The translations under genes were made by a program, and so were the position numbers. Positions 48,394-57,260 of a stretch of DNA of 59,757 nt are shown here, piece after piece; within the stretch, counting starts at the first letter, position 1, and the number at the start of each line of letters is the position of its first letter. A model generated the notes under the pieces. It did not search any database, was not told the origin of the DNA, and worked only from the letters and a program-made list of their open reading frames with translations. This DNA comes from an uncultured Clostridia bacterium (lineage in GTDB: Bacteria > Bacillota > SHA-98 > UBA4971): the NCBI GenBank assembly GCA_900019985.1, contig FIZM01000002.1, forward strand, positions 1 through 59,757. Direction: 5' to 3'.

Positions 48394-49068
48394 TCAAATC
48401 TTCTCCACCTGGCCGAAATCCAATTCAACAGGTGTATCCCGCCCAAACATTGATACCAGCACTCTGAGCTTCCCTTTGTCTGCTTGAATCTCCTGGACGA
48501 TTCCTGTGAAGTGCTGGAATGGCCCGGATGTTACCCTAACACCTTCACCAATGGAAAAATCAATTCTCGGACGGGGTTCTTCAACACCTATCCGCCTCAT
48601 GATTTCGCGAAGCTCAGTCTCATGAAGGGGAATAGGCTTGTTCCCGGTGCCGACAAAACCGGTAACTCCCGGCGTATTCCTTACCAAATACCAGGAGTCA
48701 TCTTCCATAACCATTTCAACCAGAACATATCCGGGGAATATCTTCTTCTGAGCAATTTTTTTCTTGCCATCCTTAAACTCGTACTCTTCTTCAGTGGGAA
48801 TAAGGACCCTGAATATTTTGTCCTCTTTCTCCATGCTCTTTATTCGGCGTTCAAGATTTGTCTTTACCTTGTTCTCATAGCCTGAGTACGTATGGATGAC
48901 ATACCAGTTTCTATCGGGATGTTCTTTATCTTCGGTAAAATCTGCATCGGACGCATCCGGCCGGCCTTCTTCCTCCGGGCCTGTTTCAGTTCCACCGGTA
49001 GCAGCAAGTTCATCTTCAGCCTGTTTCAGCATGTCTTCAGCAGAAAAGGACTTATTAATCTCATCCAC
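48394..49068 (-). CDS. nusG: Transcription termination/antitermination protein NusG
   Basis: A 224-residue NusG that binds the RNA polymerase clamp and, through its C-terminal KOW, S10 or Rho. The NGN domain starts at NWYVIHTYSGYENKV (about residue 53) and the KOW domain with VRVTSGPFQHFTGIV is near 165. Preceding the NGN domain is an acidic, low-complexity extension of about 50 residues that most NusG proteins lack. The GTG at 49068 has no clear ribosome site; ATG 49032 would still leave about 40 extra residues, and there is no start codon closer to the core. Between secE and rplK. Confidence 0.95.
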   Translation of the reverse strand: MDEINKSFSAEDMLKQAEDELAATGGTETGPEEEGRPDASDADFTEDKEHPDRNWYVIHTYSGYENKVKTNLERRIKSMEKEDKIFRVLIPTEEEYEFKDGKKKIAQKKIFPGYVLVEMVMEDDSWYLVRNTPGVTGFVGTGNKPIPLHETELREIMRRIGVEEPRPRIDFSIGEGVRVTSGPFQHFTGIVQEIQADKGKLRVLVSMFGRDTPVELDFGQVEKI

Positions 49069-49125
49069 TTGTATAAGGGCATCACTGCTTGTTGCAGTTC
49101 TTGCCCCTCACCCCCTACTGAAGTC

Positions 49126-49326
49126 TTATCTTATCAGGACTTGCAGAACCCGGGAAAACGCGTAGTCTATTAACCCAATATATGTGGTAGAAATAATGAC
49201 AACGAAAATGACTACTAACGCAGACGTGACCAGCTCTTTACGACCGGGCCAGGTCACCTTCCGAAGCTCCGCCCTGACTTCTCGGAAAAACTTGCCTATA
49301 CGTCCAAACCATTCAGCAATACGCAT
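49126..49326 (-). CDS. secE: Protein translocase subunit SecE
   Basis: A 66-residue short-form SecE with a single transmembrane helix (about residues 36-58) that clamps SecY. FFREVRAELRKVTWPGRKEL is the conserved amphipathic region. ATG 49326 gives the family length; GTG 49344 is possible. Between rpmG and nusG. Confidence 0.96.
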   Translation of the reverse strand: MRIAEWFGRIGKFFREVRAELRKVTWPGRKELVTSALVVIFVVIISTTYIGLIDYAFSRVLQVLIR

Positions 49327-49346
49327 AACGGCAACCTTCCCCACCT

Positions 49347-49496
49347 TTAGCGAGTCTCTCTATGGACGGTATGTGATTTGCAGAAACTGCAGTACCTCTT
49401 AAGCTCGATCCTATCAGGGTCGTTCCGCTTATTCTTCTCAGTGCGGTAGTTTCGCCGTTTGCACTGAGTGCATTCTAAGGTAATTCCAATTCGCAC
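49347..49496 (-). CDS. rpmG: 50S ribosomal protein L33
   Basis: A 49-residue zinc-ribbon protein found by reading the gap before secE. It has CxxC pairs CTQC and CSFC and the segment [21 protein letters not shown]. The start is GTG 49496, 9 nt after GGGGG. The Zn-binding type again. Confidence 0.95.
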   Translation of the reverse strand: MRIGITLECTQCKRRNYRTEKNKRNDPDRIELKRYCSFCKSHTVHRETR

Positions 49497-49527
49497 CCTT
49501 TTACACCCCCAGATAGATTACTTCTAA

Positions 49528-49556
49528 AATTTAGCATAATAGAGGTGAGGTGTCAA
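49528..49556 (-). promoter_or_regulatory. Promoter of rpmG-secE-nusG-rplKA
   Basis: TTGACA (49551-49556), 17-nt spacer, TAAATT (49528-49533), ending about 30 nt before the rpmG start. Separates the tRNA transcript from the ribosomal genes. Confidence 0.8.
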
Positions 49557-49640
49557 CGTATCTTGGGCTGACAAAAATTTTCACTTCCTGTTGACACATT
49601 ATCTGTATCAGTCTTCCAGATCAGGAGGTACAAGAAAAGG

Positions 49641-49661
49641 AGCGCCGGCTGTAAAGGCGCT
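49641..49661 (-). terminator. Hairpin after the tRNA cluster
   Basis: AGCGCC and GGCGCT arms (6 bp) with a 9-nt loop, followed on the minus strand by CCTTTTCTTG. It is located 16 nt after the tRNA-Thr 3' end and before the rpmG promoter, as expected for a modest tRNA terminator. Confidence 0.5.
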
Positions 49662-49676
49662 ATCCGAAATTCCAAA

Positions 49677-49752
49677 TGGAGCCCACGGCCGGATTCGAAC
49701 CGGCGACCCCATCCTTACCATGGATGTGCTCTGCCTGCTGAGCTACATGGGC
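49677..49752 (-). tRNA. tRNA-Thr (anticodon GGT)
   Basis: 76 nt including an encoded CCA. Acceptor GCCCATG pairs with CGTGGGC, the D-arm is GCTC/GAGC, the anticodon stem CATCC/GGATG holds loop ATGGTAA, and the T-arm GCCGG-TTCGAAT-CCGGC is perfect. Confidence 0.97.
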
Positions 49753-49787
49753 TCGTATCGCAAGGATAAAATCAAATGCCACATTAA

Positions 49788-49864
49788 TGGAGCGGGAAAC
49801 GGGATTCGAACCCGCGACCTTCAGCTTGGAAGGCTGACGCTCTAACCAACTGAGCTATTCCCGC
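49788..49864 (-). tRNA. tRNA-Gly (anticodon TCC)
   Basis: 77 nt with encoded CCA. Acceptor begins GCGGGAA, the anticodon stem TCAGC/GCTGA holds loop CTTCCAA, and the T-arm CGGG-TTCGAAT-CCCG is intact. Confidence 0.97.
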
Positions 49865-49892
49865 CTATCCAAAAGTGCCAAATGAAAATTTC

Positions 49893-49977
49893 TGGTGGAG
49901 AGGAGTGGATTTGAACCACCGTAGGCAACGCCAGCAGATTTACAGTCTGCCCCCTTTAACCACTCGGGCACCTCTCC
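49893..49977 (-). tRNA. tRNA-Tyr (anticodon GTA)
   Basis: 85 nt with encoded CCA and a long variable arm, as expected for tRNA-Tyr in bacteria. Acceptor GGAGAGG pairs with CCTCTCC; the anticodon stem CAGA/TCTG holds loop CTGTAAA. Confidence 0.97.
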
Positions 49978-50025
49978 ACGCAAGCCTCGCAACTTGCACA
50001 AGGCGCAAGTCTCGATTGCTTTTAC

Positions 50026-50054
50026 ATATTAGCATAGGAAATAGGCATATGCAA
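50026..50054 (-). promoter_or_regulatory. Promoter of the tRNA-Tyr-Gly-Thr cluster
   Basis: TTGCAT (50049-50054), 17-nt spacer, TAATAT (50026-50031), about 50 nt before the tRNA-Tyr 5' end. It is divergent from the transhydrogenase genes. Confidence 0.75.
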
Positions 50055-50183
50055 GTACAGTTTGCGCAACTTTTGAAAGAAGTCAGTGCATGAGCCTACT
50101 TTTGGAAGGACTTTACGCTCCTCTCAAGAATACTGAACCTGCCGGAACGAAGCTTAGTCTTTATTGACCGGGAGGGCATGAAA

Positions 50184-51359
50184 ATGAGATTTAGGGGTCT
50201 TGCCATCGGAATCCCTAAGGAGATCATGGAAGGTGAGCGACGGGTAGCTGCAATCCCAGACACAGTCAAAAAAATGGTATCTGAAGGCGCAAACGTCCTT
50301 GTGGAAGAAGGTGCCGGGCTGGGTTCGTATTTTTCCGATGAAGACTATAAAGCAGCAGGTGCAAGACTTGTCGGTAGTGCAGAAGAGCTGTTCAGAGAAG
50401 CAGACATAATCCTCAAAGTAAAAGAGCCTCTTTTCAATAGAAACATAGGAAAACATGAAGTCGATTTGATGAAGGAAGGCCAATGCATCGTCTCTTTTCT
50501 CCACCCTGCCGCCCCTGCCAACCACGAGATGATCAAGAATTTAGCTTCGAAACGAGTCATATCTTTTACGTTAGACAGCATACCCAGGATATCCAGGGCG
50601 CAGTCTATGGACGCACTCACATCAATGAGCACAGTAGCCGGGTACAAAGGAATGATTATGGCAGCTAACACACTGCCTAAGTTCCTTCCAATGATGGGGA
50701 CTGCGGTAGGTATGATTAGGCCGGCACAGGTTCTGGTTATAGGAATAGGAATCGCAGGCCTTCAGGCTATAGCCACTGCAAAGCGGTTAGGCGCAGTGGC
50801 CCATGCTACAGATATCAGGCCTGACGCATGTGAGCAAGGGAAAAGCCTAGGCGCAAAGATCATAGACCTTGGGATCCCGCCGGAGATTGCAGTAGGAGAA
50901 GGCGGATACGCAAAGAAGCTGCCTGATGAGTGGCTGCGCAAAGAACAAGAGATCCTCAGAGGGGTTGCCCCTGAGATGGATGTCGTGTTCCTGTCTGCAC
51001 TTGTACCCGGTAAAAGGGCGCCTACCCTTATCACCGAAGAGACTGTCAAGTCCATGAAGCCCGGATCCACAATAGTGGATGTTGCCATCGACCAGGGAGG
51101 CAACGGAGAACTCACCGAACCCGGCAAGATCGTAGAAAAGCACGGTGTAAACATAATCGGAATCCTGAATATACCTGGGACCATCCCAACGAGTTCCACC
51201 TGGATGTTTGCAAACAATGTATACAACTACGTAGCATACCTTGTGGAAGACGGCAGGATCAAACTGGACGCAACCGATGAAATCATCGCATCATCCCTTG
51301 TAACGCGTGATGGAAGAGTCGTCCATCAAGGAGCTCTAGAAGCCATGGGGTCGGCATAG
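50184..51359 (+). CDS. pntAA: NAD(P) transhydrogenase subunit alpha part 1
   Basis: The soluble NAD(H)-binding domain of the proton-translocating transhydrogenase, which uses the proton gradient to reduce NADP+ with NADH. 391 residues, related to alanine dehydrogenase. IGIPKEIMEGERRVAAIP opens the domain, the nucleotide-binding GIGIAGLQAIATAKRLGA is near the middle, and the mobile RQD-loop-like DQGGNGELTEPG follows. I chose ATG 50184, 7 nt after GGAGGG; ATG 50178 is too close. First of three genes on the plus strand, divergent from the tRNA promoter. Confidence 0.94.
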   Translation: MRFRGLAIGIPKEIMEGERRVAAIPDTVKKMVSEGANVLVEEGAGLGSYFSDEDYKAAGARLVGSAEELFREADIILKVKEPLFNRNIGKHEVDLMKEGQCIVSFLHPAAPANHEMIKNLASKRVISFTLDSIPRISRAQSMDALTSMSTVAGYKGMIMAANTLPKFLPMMGTAVGMIRPAQVLVIGIGIAGLQAIATAKRLGAVAHATDIRPDACEQGKSLGAKIIDLGIPPEIAVGEGGYAKKLPDEWLRKEQEILRGVAPEMDVVFLSALVPGKRAPTLITEETVKSMKPGSTIVDVAIDQGGNGELTEPGKIVEKHGVNIIGILNIPGTIPTSSTWMFANNVYNYVAYLVEDGRIKLDATDEIIASSLVTRDGRVVHQGALEAMGSA

Positions 51360-51398
51360 AGCCGAACATAGAGCCAAAAAGAAGGAGCTGCTTCTAAG

Positions 51399-51707
51399 AT
51401 GAGCTTCCCAATGCTTTTGGTGTTGTTTATCGCTGCAAGCATCGTTGGGTACAGAGTCATAAGCGATGTCCCAAGCCTCCTCCACACCCCTTTGATGTCA
51501 GGCACAAATGCTCTGTCAGGCGTGACTGTCCTAGGTGCGCTGGCAGTTGCAGCCGCAGCTAAGATAACAGGATATCGGTTCCTGGGGGCGATTGCCGTTA
51601 CCCTTGCCATGATAAACGTTGTCGGCGGATTTTTCGTAACCCACAGAATGCTTAAGATGTTCAAAAAAGCCAATGAGGGAGAGAGCCGGGAAAATGTCAT
51701 GGGTTAA
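51399..51707 (+). CDS. pntAB: NAD(P) transhydrogenase subunit alpha part 2
   Basis: A 102-residue membrane subunit with three to four hydrophobic helices. The conserved PLMSGTNALSGVTVLGAL segment follows the first helix, and GGFFVTHRMLKMFK closes the protein. The split alpha subunit (PntAA plus PntAB) is as in Rhodospirillum and many anaerobes. It overlaps pntB by 14 nt. Confidence 0.94.
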   Translation: MSFPMLLVLFIAASIVGYRVISDVPSLLHTPLMSGTNALSGVTVLGALAVAAAAKITGYRFLGAIAVTLAMINVVGGFFVTHRMLKMFKKANEGESRENVMG

Positions 51708-53112
51708 CATGCTTGGACTGGTATTCGTGATAGGAAGCATCTACGGCATCAGGCTTATGAGTTCTCCTGTCACTGCTGTTTCCGGGAATCTCGTAGGTTC
51801 TCTTTCCATGGCAGGCGCCATCATCTTAACTCTCGTGGCTGAAGGTATCGTAAGCATTCCCGTCCTCTGGGTTGCAATAGCTGTTGGAGCACTCAGTGGA
51901 TACTATCTGGCGGTTAAAGTCGCCATGATCCAGATGCCTCAGATGGTAGCCTTGCTGAATGGGTTTGGAGGAGGAAGTTCCGCTATCGTGTCCCTCCTTG
52001 CACTCCTTGGAATACTCGGAGATATCGCTGCTACTGACAAGCTTACCGCGGCGCTGGGCCTTGTCATCGGAAGTATCACCTTAAGCGGGAGCCTTATTGC
52101 CGCAGCAAAACTCCACGGGAAGATGGAGCAGAAGCCAATACTGTTTAAAGGGCAATCCACATGGAACAACCTGGCGCTTGTTTTGATAGGGCTCCTGTTT
52201 GTATCTATTTTTCCGGCCGGTTCCGAAGGGATTCCCATTCGGGCATTTGGGATTCTCGTGCTTTCCCTTGTTTATGGAGTTCTGTTCACTATAAGAGTAG
52301 GCGGAGCTGACATGCCTATTACCATTTCCCTTCTCAACTCATTTTCCGGCGTAGCAGCATCTATCTCAGGGTTTGCAGTTCGCAACCCTCTTTTGGTGGC
52401 TGTAGGAGCAGTGGTTGGGACATCCGGCCTTGTCTTAACCCGCCTGATGTGCAAAGCGATGAACAGAAGCCTCTCTCAGGTGCTTGCCGGAAAAACGGTC
52501 CTTGTAAGCAAGGAATCGGATACCGGAGCCATTTCAGTTCACGAAGCTGAAATCTCTGAGGAAAAGTGCAAAACAGACACGGAAGGTCAAGATGATTTCC
52601 TATCCTTTATAAGAGACGCCAAATCGGTGATTGTCATCCCCGGGTATGGAATGGCATTAGCCCAGGCTCAACACGAGGTTAAGAAGCTTACTGACATCCT
52701 GGAAGACATGGATAAAGAGGTCAGGTTCGCCATCCACCCTGTCGCAGGCAGAATGCCTGGCCATATGAACGTGCTCCTTGCAGAAGCTGATGTCCCCTAC
52801 GATAAGCTTTATGAAATGGACGATATCAACGAGGGATTTAGAGAAACAGACGTAGTCATAGTAGTTGGGGCCAACGACGTAATCAATCCTGCTGCAAACA
52901 CCGCTGAAGGGACTCCCATATACGGCATGCCTATACTTCGGGCGTACGAAGCGAAGCACGTCATTATCTTCAACTTAGATACGAAGCCCGGCTACGCAGG
53001 TGTTGACAATCCATTGTATTCCATGGACAATGCAACACTGGTCCTGGGTGATGCAGCAGAAACGCTCCTTGAGGCGATATACTGCCTACAAGAGATGCAA
53101 AACTCCGGGTAA
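51694..53112 (+). CDS. pntB: NAD(P) transhydrogenase subunit beta
   Basis: 472 residues: about nine membrane helices that form the proton channel with PntAB, then the NADP(H)-binding domain III. The latter shows VIVIPGYGMALAQAQHEV for NADP binding, FAIHPVAGRMPGHMNVLLAEA, and the VVGANDVINPAANT signature. ATG 51694 gives the usual N-terminus before the first helix; ATG 51673 is 7 codons earlier within pntAB. The complete enzyme is therefore encoded. Confidence 0.95.
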   Translation: MSWVNMLGLVFVIGSIYGIRLMSSPVTAVSGNLVGSLSMAGAIILTLVAEGIVSIPVLWVAIAVGALSGYYLAVKVAMIQMPQMVALLNGFGGGSSAIVSLLALLGILGDIAATDKLTAALGLVIGSITLSGSLIAAAKLHGKMEQKPILFKGQSTWNNLALVLIGLLFVSIFPAGSEGIPIRAFGILVLSLVYGVLFTIRVGGADMPITISLLNSFSGVAASISGFAVRNPLLVAVGAVVGTSGLVLTRLMCKAMNRSLSQVLAGKTVLVSKESDTGAISVHEAEISEEKCKTDTEGQDDFLSFIRDAKSVIVIPGYGMALAQAQHEVKKLTDILEDMDKEVRFAIHPVAGRMPGHMNVLLAEADVPYDKLYEMDDINEGFRETDVVIVVGANDVINPAANTAEGTPIYGMPILRAYEAKHVIIFNLDTKPGYAGVDNPLYSMDNATLVLGDAAETLLEAIYCLQEMQNSG

Positions 53113-53164
53113 CGGTATTGACTGCCATGGACCGAGTAACAGTAGGAAACACCGCTCCGGAATC

Positions 53165-53173
53165 TGATATAAT
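53165..53173 (+). promoter_or_regulatory. Candidate extended -10 promoter of the DMT permease
   Basis: TG-A-TATAAT fits the extended -10 pattern (TATAAT at 53168-53173). No good -35 is seen. It lies 70 nt before the permease start. Confidence 0.45.
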
Positions 53174-53242
53174 GTATCAATTGGTGCCATTGACAAAGAA
53201 ATCGCAGGAAACACGCGGCAAGGAGAAGACGGAAAAAGACAG

Positions 53243-54157
53243 ATGAAACCACTCGTGAATCTGCAACGCATCAGTAACGCAGACAACCCACGACAAATAT
53301 CTGTAATCCTAATGATCGTTACTGCACTGCTGTGGAGCCTCGCAGGCCTAGCCATAAAGTCTGTGGAATGGAACCCTATGGGAATAGCGGGGGCAAGATC
53401 CGCTATCGCTGCCATTGTGCTGCTTGTGGCTAACGGAACCCCTGGATTTAACTGGTCTTTTCCTCAGGTCGGCGGTGCCATAACTTATGCCGGCACGGTA
53501 ATCTCATTTGCATTTGCCAACAAGCTTACCACTGCAGCAAACGCCATACTGCTCCAGTATACCTCACCTGTCTGGATTGCACTGCTTGGAGCTGCGTTCC
53601 TTGGCGAGCGCGCCACATGGAAAGACTGGTTGACCATTGCAACGGTAATAGCAGGAATGACGCTGTTCTTTGCAGATGATCTTACGCAAACAAGCCTTAT
53701 AGGTACGATAATTGCCATTTCCAGCGGTTTTTTCTTCGGGTCTCTCACCTTGTTCTTGAGAAAGCAGAAAAAGGAATCCCCCATGGAGACCGTGCTTCTC
53801 GGCAACATCCTGACAGCATTGATATGCGTCCCCTTTATGCTGGGATCATCCCCCGGTTCTCGTGGATGGCTGCTCCTTATGCTTGCAGGCGTATTTCAGC
53901 TGGGAGTCCCATATATTCTGTATGCTACCGCCATCAAACATGTAACCGCTCTGGATGCGGTGCTCATTACTGCCATTGAACCTATCCTGAATCCCCTCTG
54001 GGTTCTCCTGGTATTCGGCGAAAGGCCCGGGCGTTGGGCCTTGGCAGGCGGGGCGATTGTTCTCGCATCTGTTACAGTCCGAGGCATACTCGCAGCCATC
54101 ATCAATAATTCTGCGTCTGCCACGGGATCAGGTAGGGCCACAGATGATCTTTCCTAG
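53243..54157 (+). CDS. EamA/DMT-family permease
   Basis: A 304-residue membrane protein with ten predicted helices, made of two EamA repeats of five helices each (about 20-155 and 165-295). Motifs include TALLWSLAGLAIK near the first helix and YTSPVWIALLGAAFLGE, repeated weakly as EPILNPLWVLLVFGERP in the second half, which is typical of the family. DMT carriers export amino acids or other metabolites; the substrate cannot be read here. Independent of the pnt genes by a 130-nt gap with its own possible promoter. Confidence 0.9.
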   Translation: MKPLVNLQRISNADNPRQISVILMIVTALLWSLAGLAIKSVEWNPMGIAGARSAIAAIVLLVANGTPGFNWSFPQVGGAITYAGTVISFAFANKLTTAANAILLQYTSPVWIALLGAAFLGERATWKDWLTIATVIAGMTLFFADDLTQTSLIGTIIAISSGFFFGSLTLFLRKQKKESPMETVLLGNILTALICVPFMLGSSPGSRGWLLLMLAGVFQLGVPYILYATAIKHVTALDAVLITAIEPILNPLWVLLVFGERPGRWALAGGAIVLASVTVRGILAAIINNSASATGSGRATDDLS

Positions 54158-54310
54158 CCTGCCGGTAAACCCATTAACTCCACTAGGAATAGCTGTGAAC
54201 AGAATTCCCCCGGAAGCGGCTTGTGCTGCAGACGACCGCATCAGTATTTAGGTAGGCTCATCACTTAAAGCTAAGCTGAGCGTAGAGCTGCAACATCAGC
54301 AATAGGCAGT

Positions 54311-54361
54311 CCAAAACAAAAAGCAGATCCCTGAATCATCAGTTGATTCATTGATCTGCTT
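54311..54361 (-). terminator. Rho-independent terminator of the TRAP-kduI operon
   Basis: On the minus strand AAGCAGATC and GATCTGCTT (9 bp), a 2x2 internal loop, an inner 7-bp TGAATCA/TGATTCA stem and a 5-nt loop are followed by TTTTTGTTTT. It lies 64 nt after the kduI stop. The DMT permease gene converges from the other side. Confidence 0.85.
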
Positions 54362-54424
54362 CGCCTTGTACATTCGGTATTTTTGCATTAGTCTTTCCCA
54401 CTTGCCGGCGGCGAAGACCCTCTT

Positions 54425-55255
54425 TTACAGCAAGTCCTTCATGGGTATTCCGTCGGAATCGGTAAATGTCTGATTCTCTCCTGCCATTGCCCAGATCATC
54501 GTGTAGCTGCTTGTTCCTGCACCGCAATGGACAGACCAGCCGGGCACAATAATGGCCTCCTCATTTTTCGTAACTATGTGACGAGTCTCTTTAGGTTCAC
54601 CCATTATGTTGAATACCACTGCTTCTTCGTCCAGCTCGAAGTTTAAGAAGATCTCTGTCTTCCTGGCATGTGTATGAGTGGGCATATTGCCCCATACGTT
54701 GCACGGCTCTATCGCTGTCATTCCCATCGTCAGCTGCGAAGTCCGGACGTTTTCGGGAACAATGTATTTGTAGAGCACTCGTTTGCTGCACGTTTCCTTT
54801 GAACCAATGTAGATCGGTTCTATTGAATCGAACTCAACCTTCTTAATGGGATAAGCTTGATGTGCAGCTGTACACACCAAGTAAAACTTGGCCGGTTCTT
54901 CAGGATTCCTGCTCGAGAACTCGATATCACGTGCTCCCATGCCGATATATAGCAAGTCCTTGTAGCCTAGGACATATTCTTCGCCGTCTACCTTAATCGC
55001 TCCGGGAGAGCCGATATTAATGACTCCCATTTCCCTTCTTTCCAGGAGGTAGTCAGTTCCGGTAGCTTCTTTATACCCCTCTATGGCAATGGGCTCCCGG
55101 GGACATATGCCGCCTACGATCATCCTATCAAAGTGGGTGTAAACAAGTCTCTGCTCTCCGGGAACAAAAAGGTTCCGGACGAGAAATTCGCGACGCAAGC
55201 CCTCTGTTGTAAGGCCTTTAACGTATTCCGGGTTGACTGCGTATCTTATCTCCAT
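54425..55255 (-). CDS. kduI: 5-dehydro-4-deoxy-D-glucuronate isomerase
   Basis: Isomerises 5-keto-4-deoxyuronate (from unsaturated uronate oligomers of pectin or glycosaminoglycans) to 3-deoxy-D-glycero-2,5-hexodiulosonate. 276 residues with a double cupin fold. The zinc ligands known from E. coli KduI map to H194, H196, E201 (THTHARKTE) and H243 (GWSVHCG). It is the last gene of dctP-dctQ-dctM-kduI. No kduD or lyase is in the window, so the complete pathway must lie elsewhere. Confidence 0.95.
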   Translation of the reverse strand: MEIRYAVNPEYVKGLTTEGLRREFLVRNLFVPGEQRLVYTHFDRMIVGGICPREPIAIEGYKEATGTDYLLERREMGVINIGSPGAIKVDGEEYVLGYKDLLYIGMGARDIEFSSRNPEEPAKFYLVCTAAHQAYPIKKVEFDSIEPIYIGSKETCSKRVLYKYIVPENVRTSQLTMGMTAIEPCNVWGNMPTHTHARKTEIFLNFELDEEAVVFNIMGEPKETRHIVTKNEEAIIVPGWSVHCGAGTSSYTMIWAMAGENQTFTDSDGIPMKDLL

Positions 55256-55331
55256 TTGCGTTATTTCAAACTCCCCTTTCGTGTGTATTCACTCTCCCGT
55301 AGGTTGCCTTCTATTGTCACTTAACACCTGA

Positions 55332-56624
55332 TTACACTGCACCCGGCATGAATTTCATAGGCAGGTAGAGGACTAGTTGCGGGAAGAATACAAGTAATAG
55401 CAACACAACAATCATGACCAAATAGAAGGGTATAAACTCTCCTATTACTTCTTGAATGGTTGTTTTCCCTACAGCACAAGCAACAAACAGCACACAACCT
55501 ACAGGCGGAGTCACAATGCCAATCGCCAGCGCAATGTTGATAATCGTTCCATAAAAGATGGGGCTGATCCCCAGCTTCATAGCTGCAGGCAGAAACATGG
55601 GGGTGGTAAGCATGATAACAGGGTCATTGTCCATGACACAACCGATAGCCAGCATGAAGACGACTATCATGAGCATAAAAACAGTGGGATTGCTCGTCAC
55701 AGACAAGAACCAATTGACCACTGTGTTCGGAACATTGTTAAGCGCCAGTATCCAGCTGAGAGGGGCAGCTGCTCCGATCAGCGTCAATGAAACGGCTGAA
55801 GTTACCCCTGTTTCAGCCAGACACTTAATCAAAGTGTCTAACCTCAGTTCTCTCAATAATAAGCCCAACACAAACGCATAGAAAACTGCCACGACTGCTG
55901 CCTCAGTGGCAGTAAATACTCCTGTGAATATTCCTCCTAATATGATGATAGGCAGAATGAGTACAGGTATGGCCTTGTAAGTATTCTTAAGCATTTGTCT
56001 GAAAGAAACCCGCGGATGTTTCGGATAGTTCCTGACATGACCCTTGTACATGACTAGAAGTATCTGTGCGAGCCCTATCAATATTCCGGGAATTATACCC
56101 GCCAAGAACAAAGCGCTTACAGATGAGTTGGAAACCCAGGCATATATAATAAGAGGGATACTCGGCGGAATAATAATTCCAATAGTTGAAGATGCACCGG
56201 TAACAGCTACACTGAAAGGCCGATCATAGCCTTCCTCGATCATAGCGTGCATGATCATAGCGCTTGCACCGGCTGTATCAGCAGTAGCAGATCCTGACAT
56301 ACCTGCACATATCATGGATACAACCACGTTTACAATGGCAAGCCCGCTCCTGACAAAACCTATAATCGAAGTGACAAAATCAACCAGTCTCCTCAGAATA
56401 CTGGTGTTAGTCATGATATTCGCAGCCAGCATAAAGAAGGGCACTGCCAACAGAGGAAAGGAGTTGATGCCTCCTAACAGTTTTTGGCCGATCAAAGAGA
56501 CCGGAATCTGTATAGGGCCCCACCGCAGCATGATCCAGGATGTGGCAATTATGGCGTAAATAATGGGACAGTTAAGAAGGATGAAAAATGCAAAAATACC
56601 TAAGAATGTTAATACAACACTCAT
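55332..56624 (-). CDS. dctM: TRAP transporter large permease
   Basis: A 430-residue DctM-type membrane subunit with 11-12 helices that carries substrate with sodium. Helix motifs such as VSMICAGMSGSATADTAG and IIPPSIPLIIYAWVSN are typical of the family. The start overlaps the end of dctQ by 4 nt, so the two are translationally coupled. With kduI following, uronates or similar acidic sugars are the likely cargo. Confidence 0.94.
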   Translation of the reverse strand: MSVVLTFLGIFAFFILLNCPIIYAIIATSWIMLRWGPIQIPVSLIGQKLLGGINSFPLLAVPFFMLAANIMTNTSILRRLVDFVTSIIGFVRSGLAIVNVVVSMICAGMSGSATADTAGASAMIMHAMIEEGYDRPFSVAVTGASSTIGIIIPPSIPLIIYAWVSNSSVSALFLAGIIPGILIGLAQILLVMYKGHVRNYPKHPRVSFRQMLKNTYKAIPVLILPIIILGGIFTGVFTATEAAVVAVFYAFVLGLLLRELRLDTLIKCLAETGVTSAVSLTLIGAAAPLSWILALNNVPNTVVNWFLSVTSNPTVFMLMIVVFMLAIGCVMDNDPVIMLTTPMFLPAAMKLGISPIFYGTIINIALAIGIVTPPVGCVLFVACAVGKTTIQEVIGEFIPFYLVMIVVLLLLVFFPQLVLYLPMKFMPGAV

Positions 56625-57154
56625 ACGTTCTCTGCCATCCTTTCTCGACGTCTCTCAATGGCGTCTTTGATAAAGGACAAGATATCTTCAAGAATATAGA
56701 AGCAAGACAGGGTACCGCAGGCTAACACCGCTGAGTATACGTAAGACATACGAATACCCAGAGCAGGACTGATTTGTCTTAAGGTCAGCTGAGTCAGATA
56801 GACCCCGTTATTGACCATTACGTCAAAGATCAATATGAAGAGAAAAACATCCATGGCAAAGGCCAAACCTTCTTGAACACCTTTGGGGAACTGTTTCACT
56901 AGAATATCAAGGGAAAAATGTGACTTGCGCTTTATTCCGATCGCTGCCCCTAAGAGAACAATCCATATGAGGAGAAACCGAGCCATCTCTTCCGTCCAAT
57001 GGAGAGGATTGTTCAATGCGTAGCGGAACACTACTTGAAGAAGTACAACCACTGAGAGAATTGCCGCAAGTATTGCTATTATGTATTCAACAAACCTGGC
57101 TCTCTTTATGGCCCTTAAAACTTTCAGCAGCGTGTCTATTATTATCATTGACAC
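56621..57154 (-). CDS. dctQ: TRAP transporter small permease
   Basis: A 177-residue DctQ-type subunit with four predicted helices. The conserved WTEEMARFLLIWIVLLGAAI segment follows the second helix, as in most DctQ proteins. It is separated from dctP by 213 nt containing a 20-bp hairpin and overlaps dctM. Confidence 0.92.
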   Translation of the reverse strand: MSMIIIDTLLKVLRAIKRARFVEYIIAILAAILSVVVLLQVVFRYALNNPLHWTEEMARFLLIWIVLLGAAIGIKRKSHFSLDILVKQFPKGVQEGLAFAMDVFLFILIFDVMVNNGVYLTQLTLRQISPALGIRMSYVYSAVLACGTLSCFYILEDILSFIKDAIERRRERMAENV

Positions 57155-57217
57155 CGTGCTCCCTTCAGACGTTTACATTCACATTCATTCGGAACGGATT
57201 ACTCTCTTTCTGAGATA

Positions 57218-57260
57218 GAGGAAATTCCATAACTGCGAAACGCAATTATGAAATTTCCTC
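57218..57260 (-). promoter_or_regulatory. 20-bp RNA hairpin between dctP and dctQ
   Basis: Arms at 57218-57237 and 57241-57260 are complementary over 20 bp with a 3-nt loop. In the minus-strand transcript the only two non-Watson-Crick positions are G-U pairs. No T-tract follows. The position between the binding protein and the permease genes fits an mRNA-stabilising or processing structure that keeps dctP in excess. Confidence 0.65.

Noticed and set aside
53172-53246. 24-codon ORF before the DMT permease overlapping its ATG
   Set aside because: Its ATG lies within the -10 box TATAATG of the likely promoter, so it would not be in the transcript.
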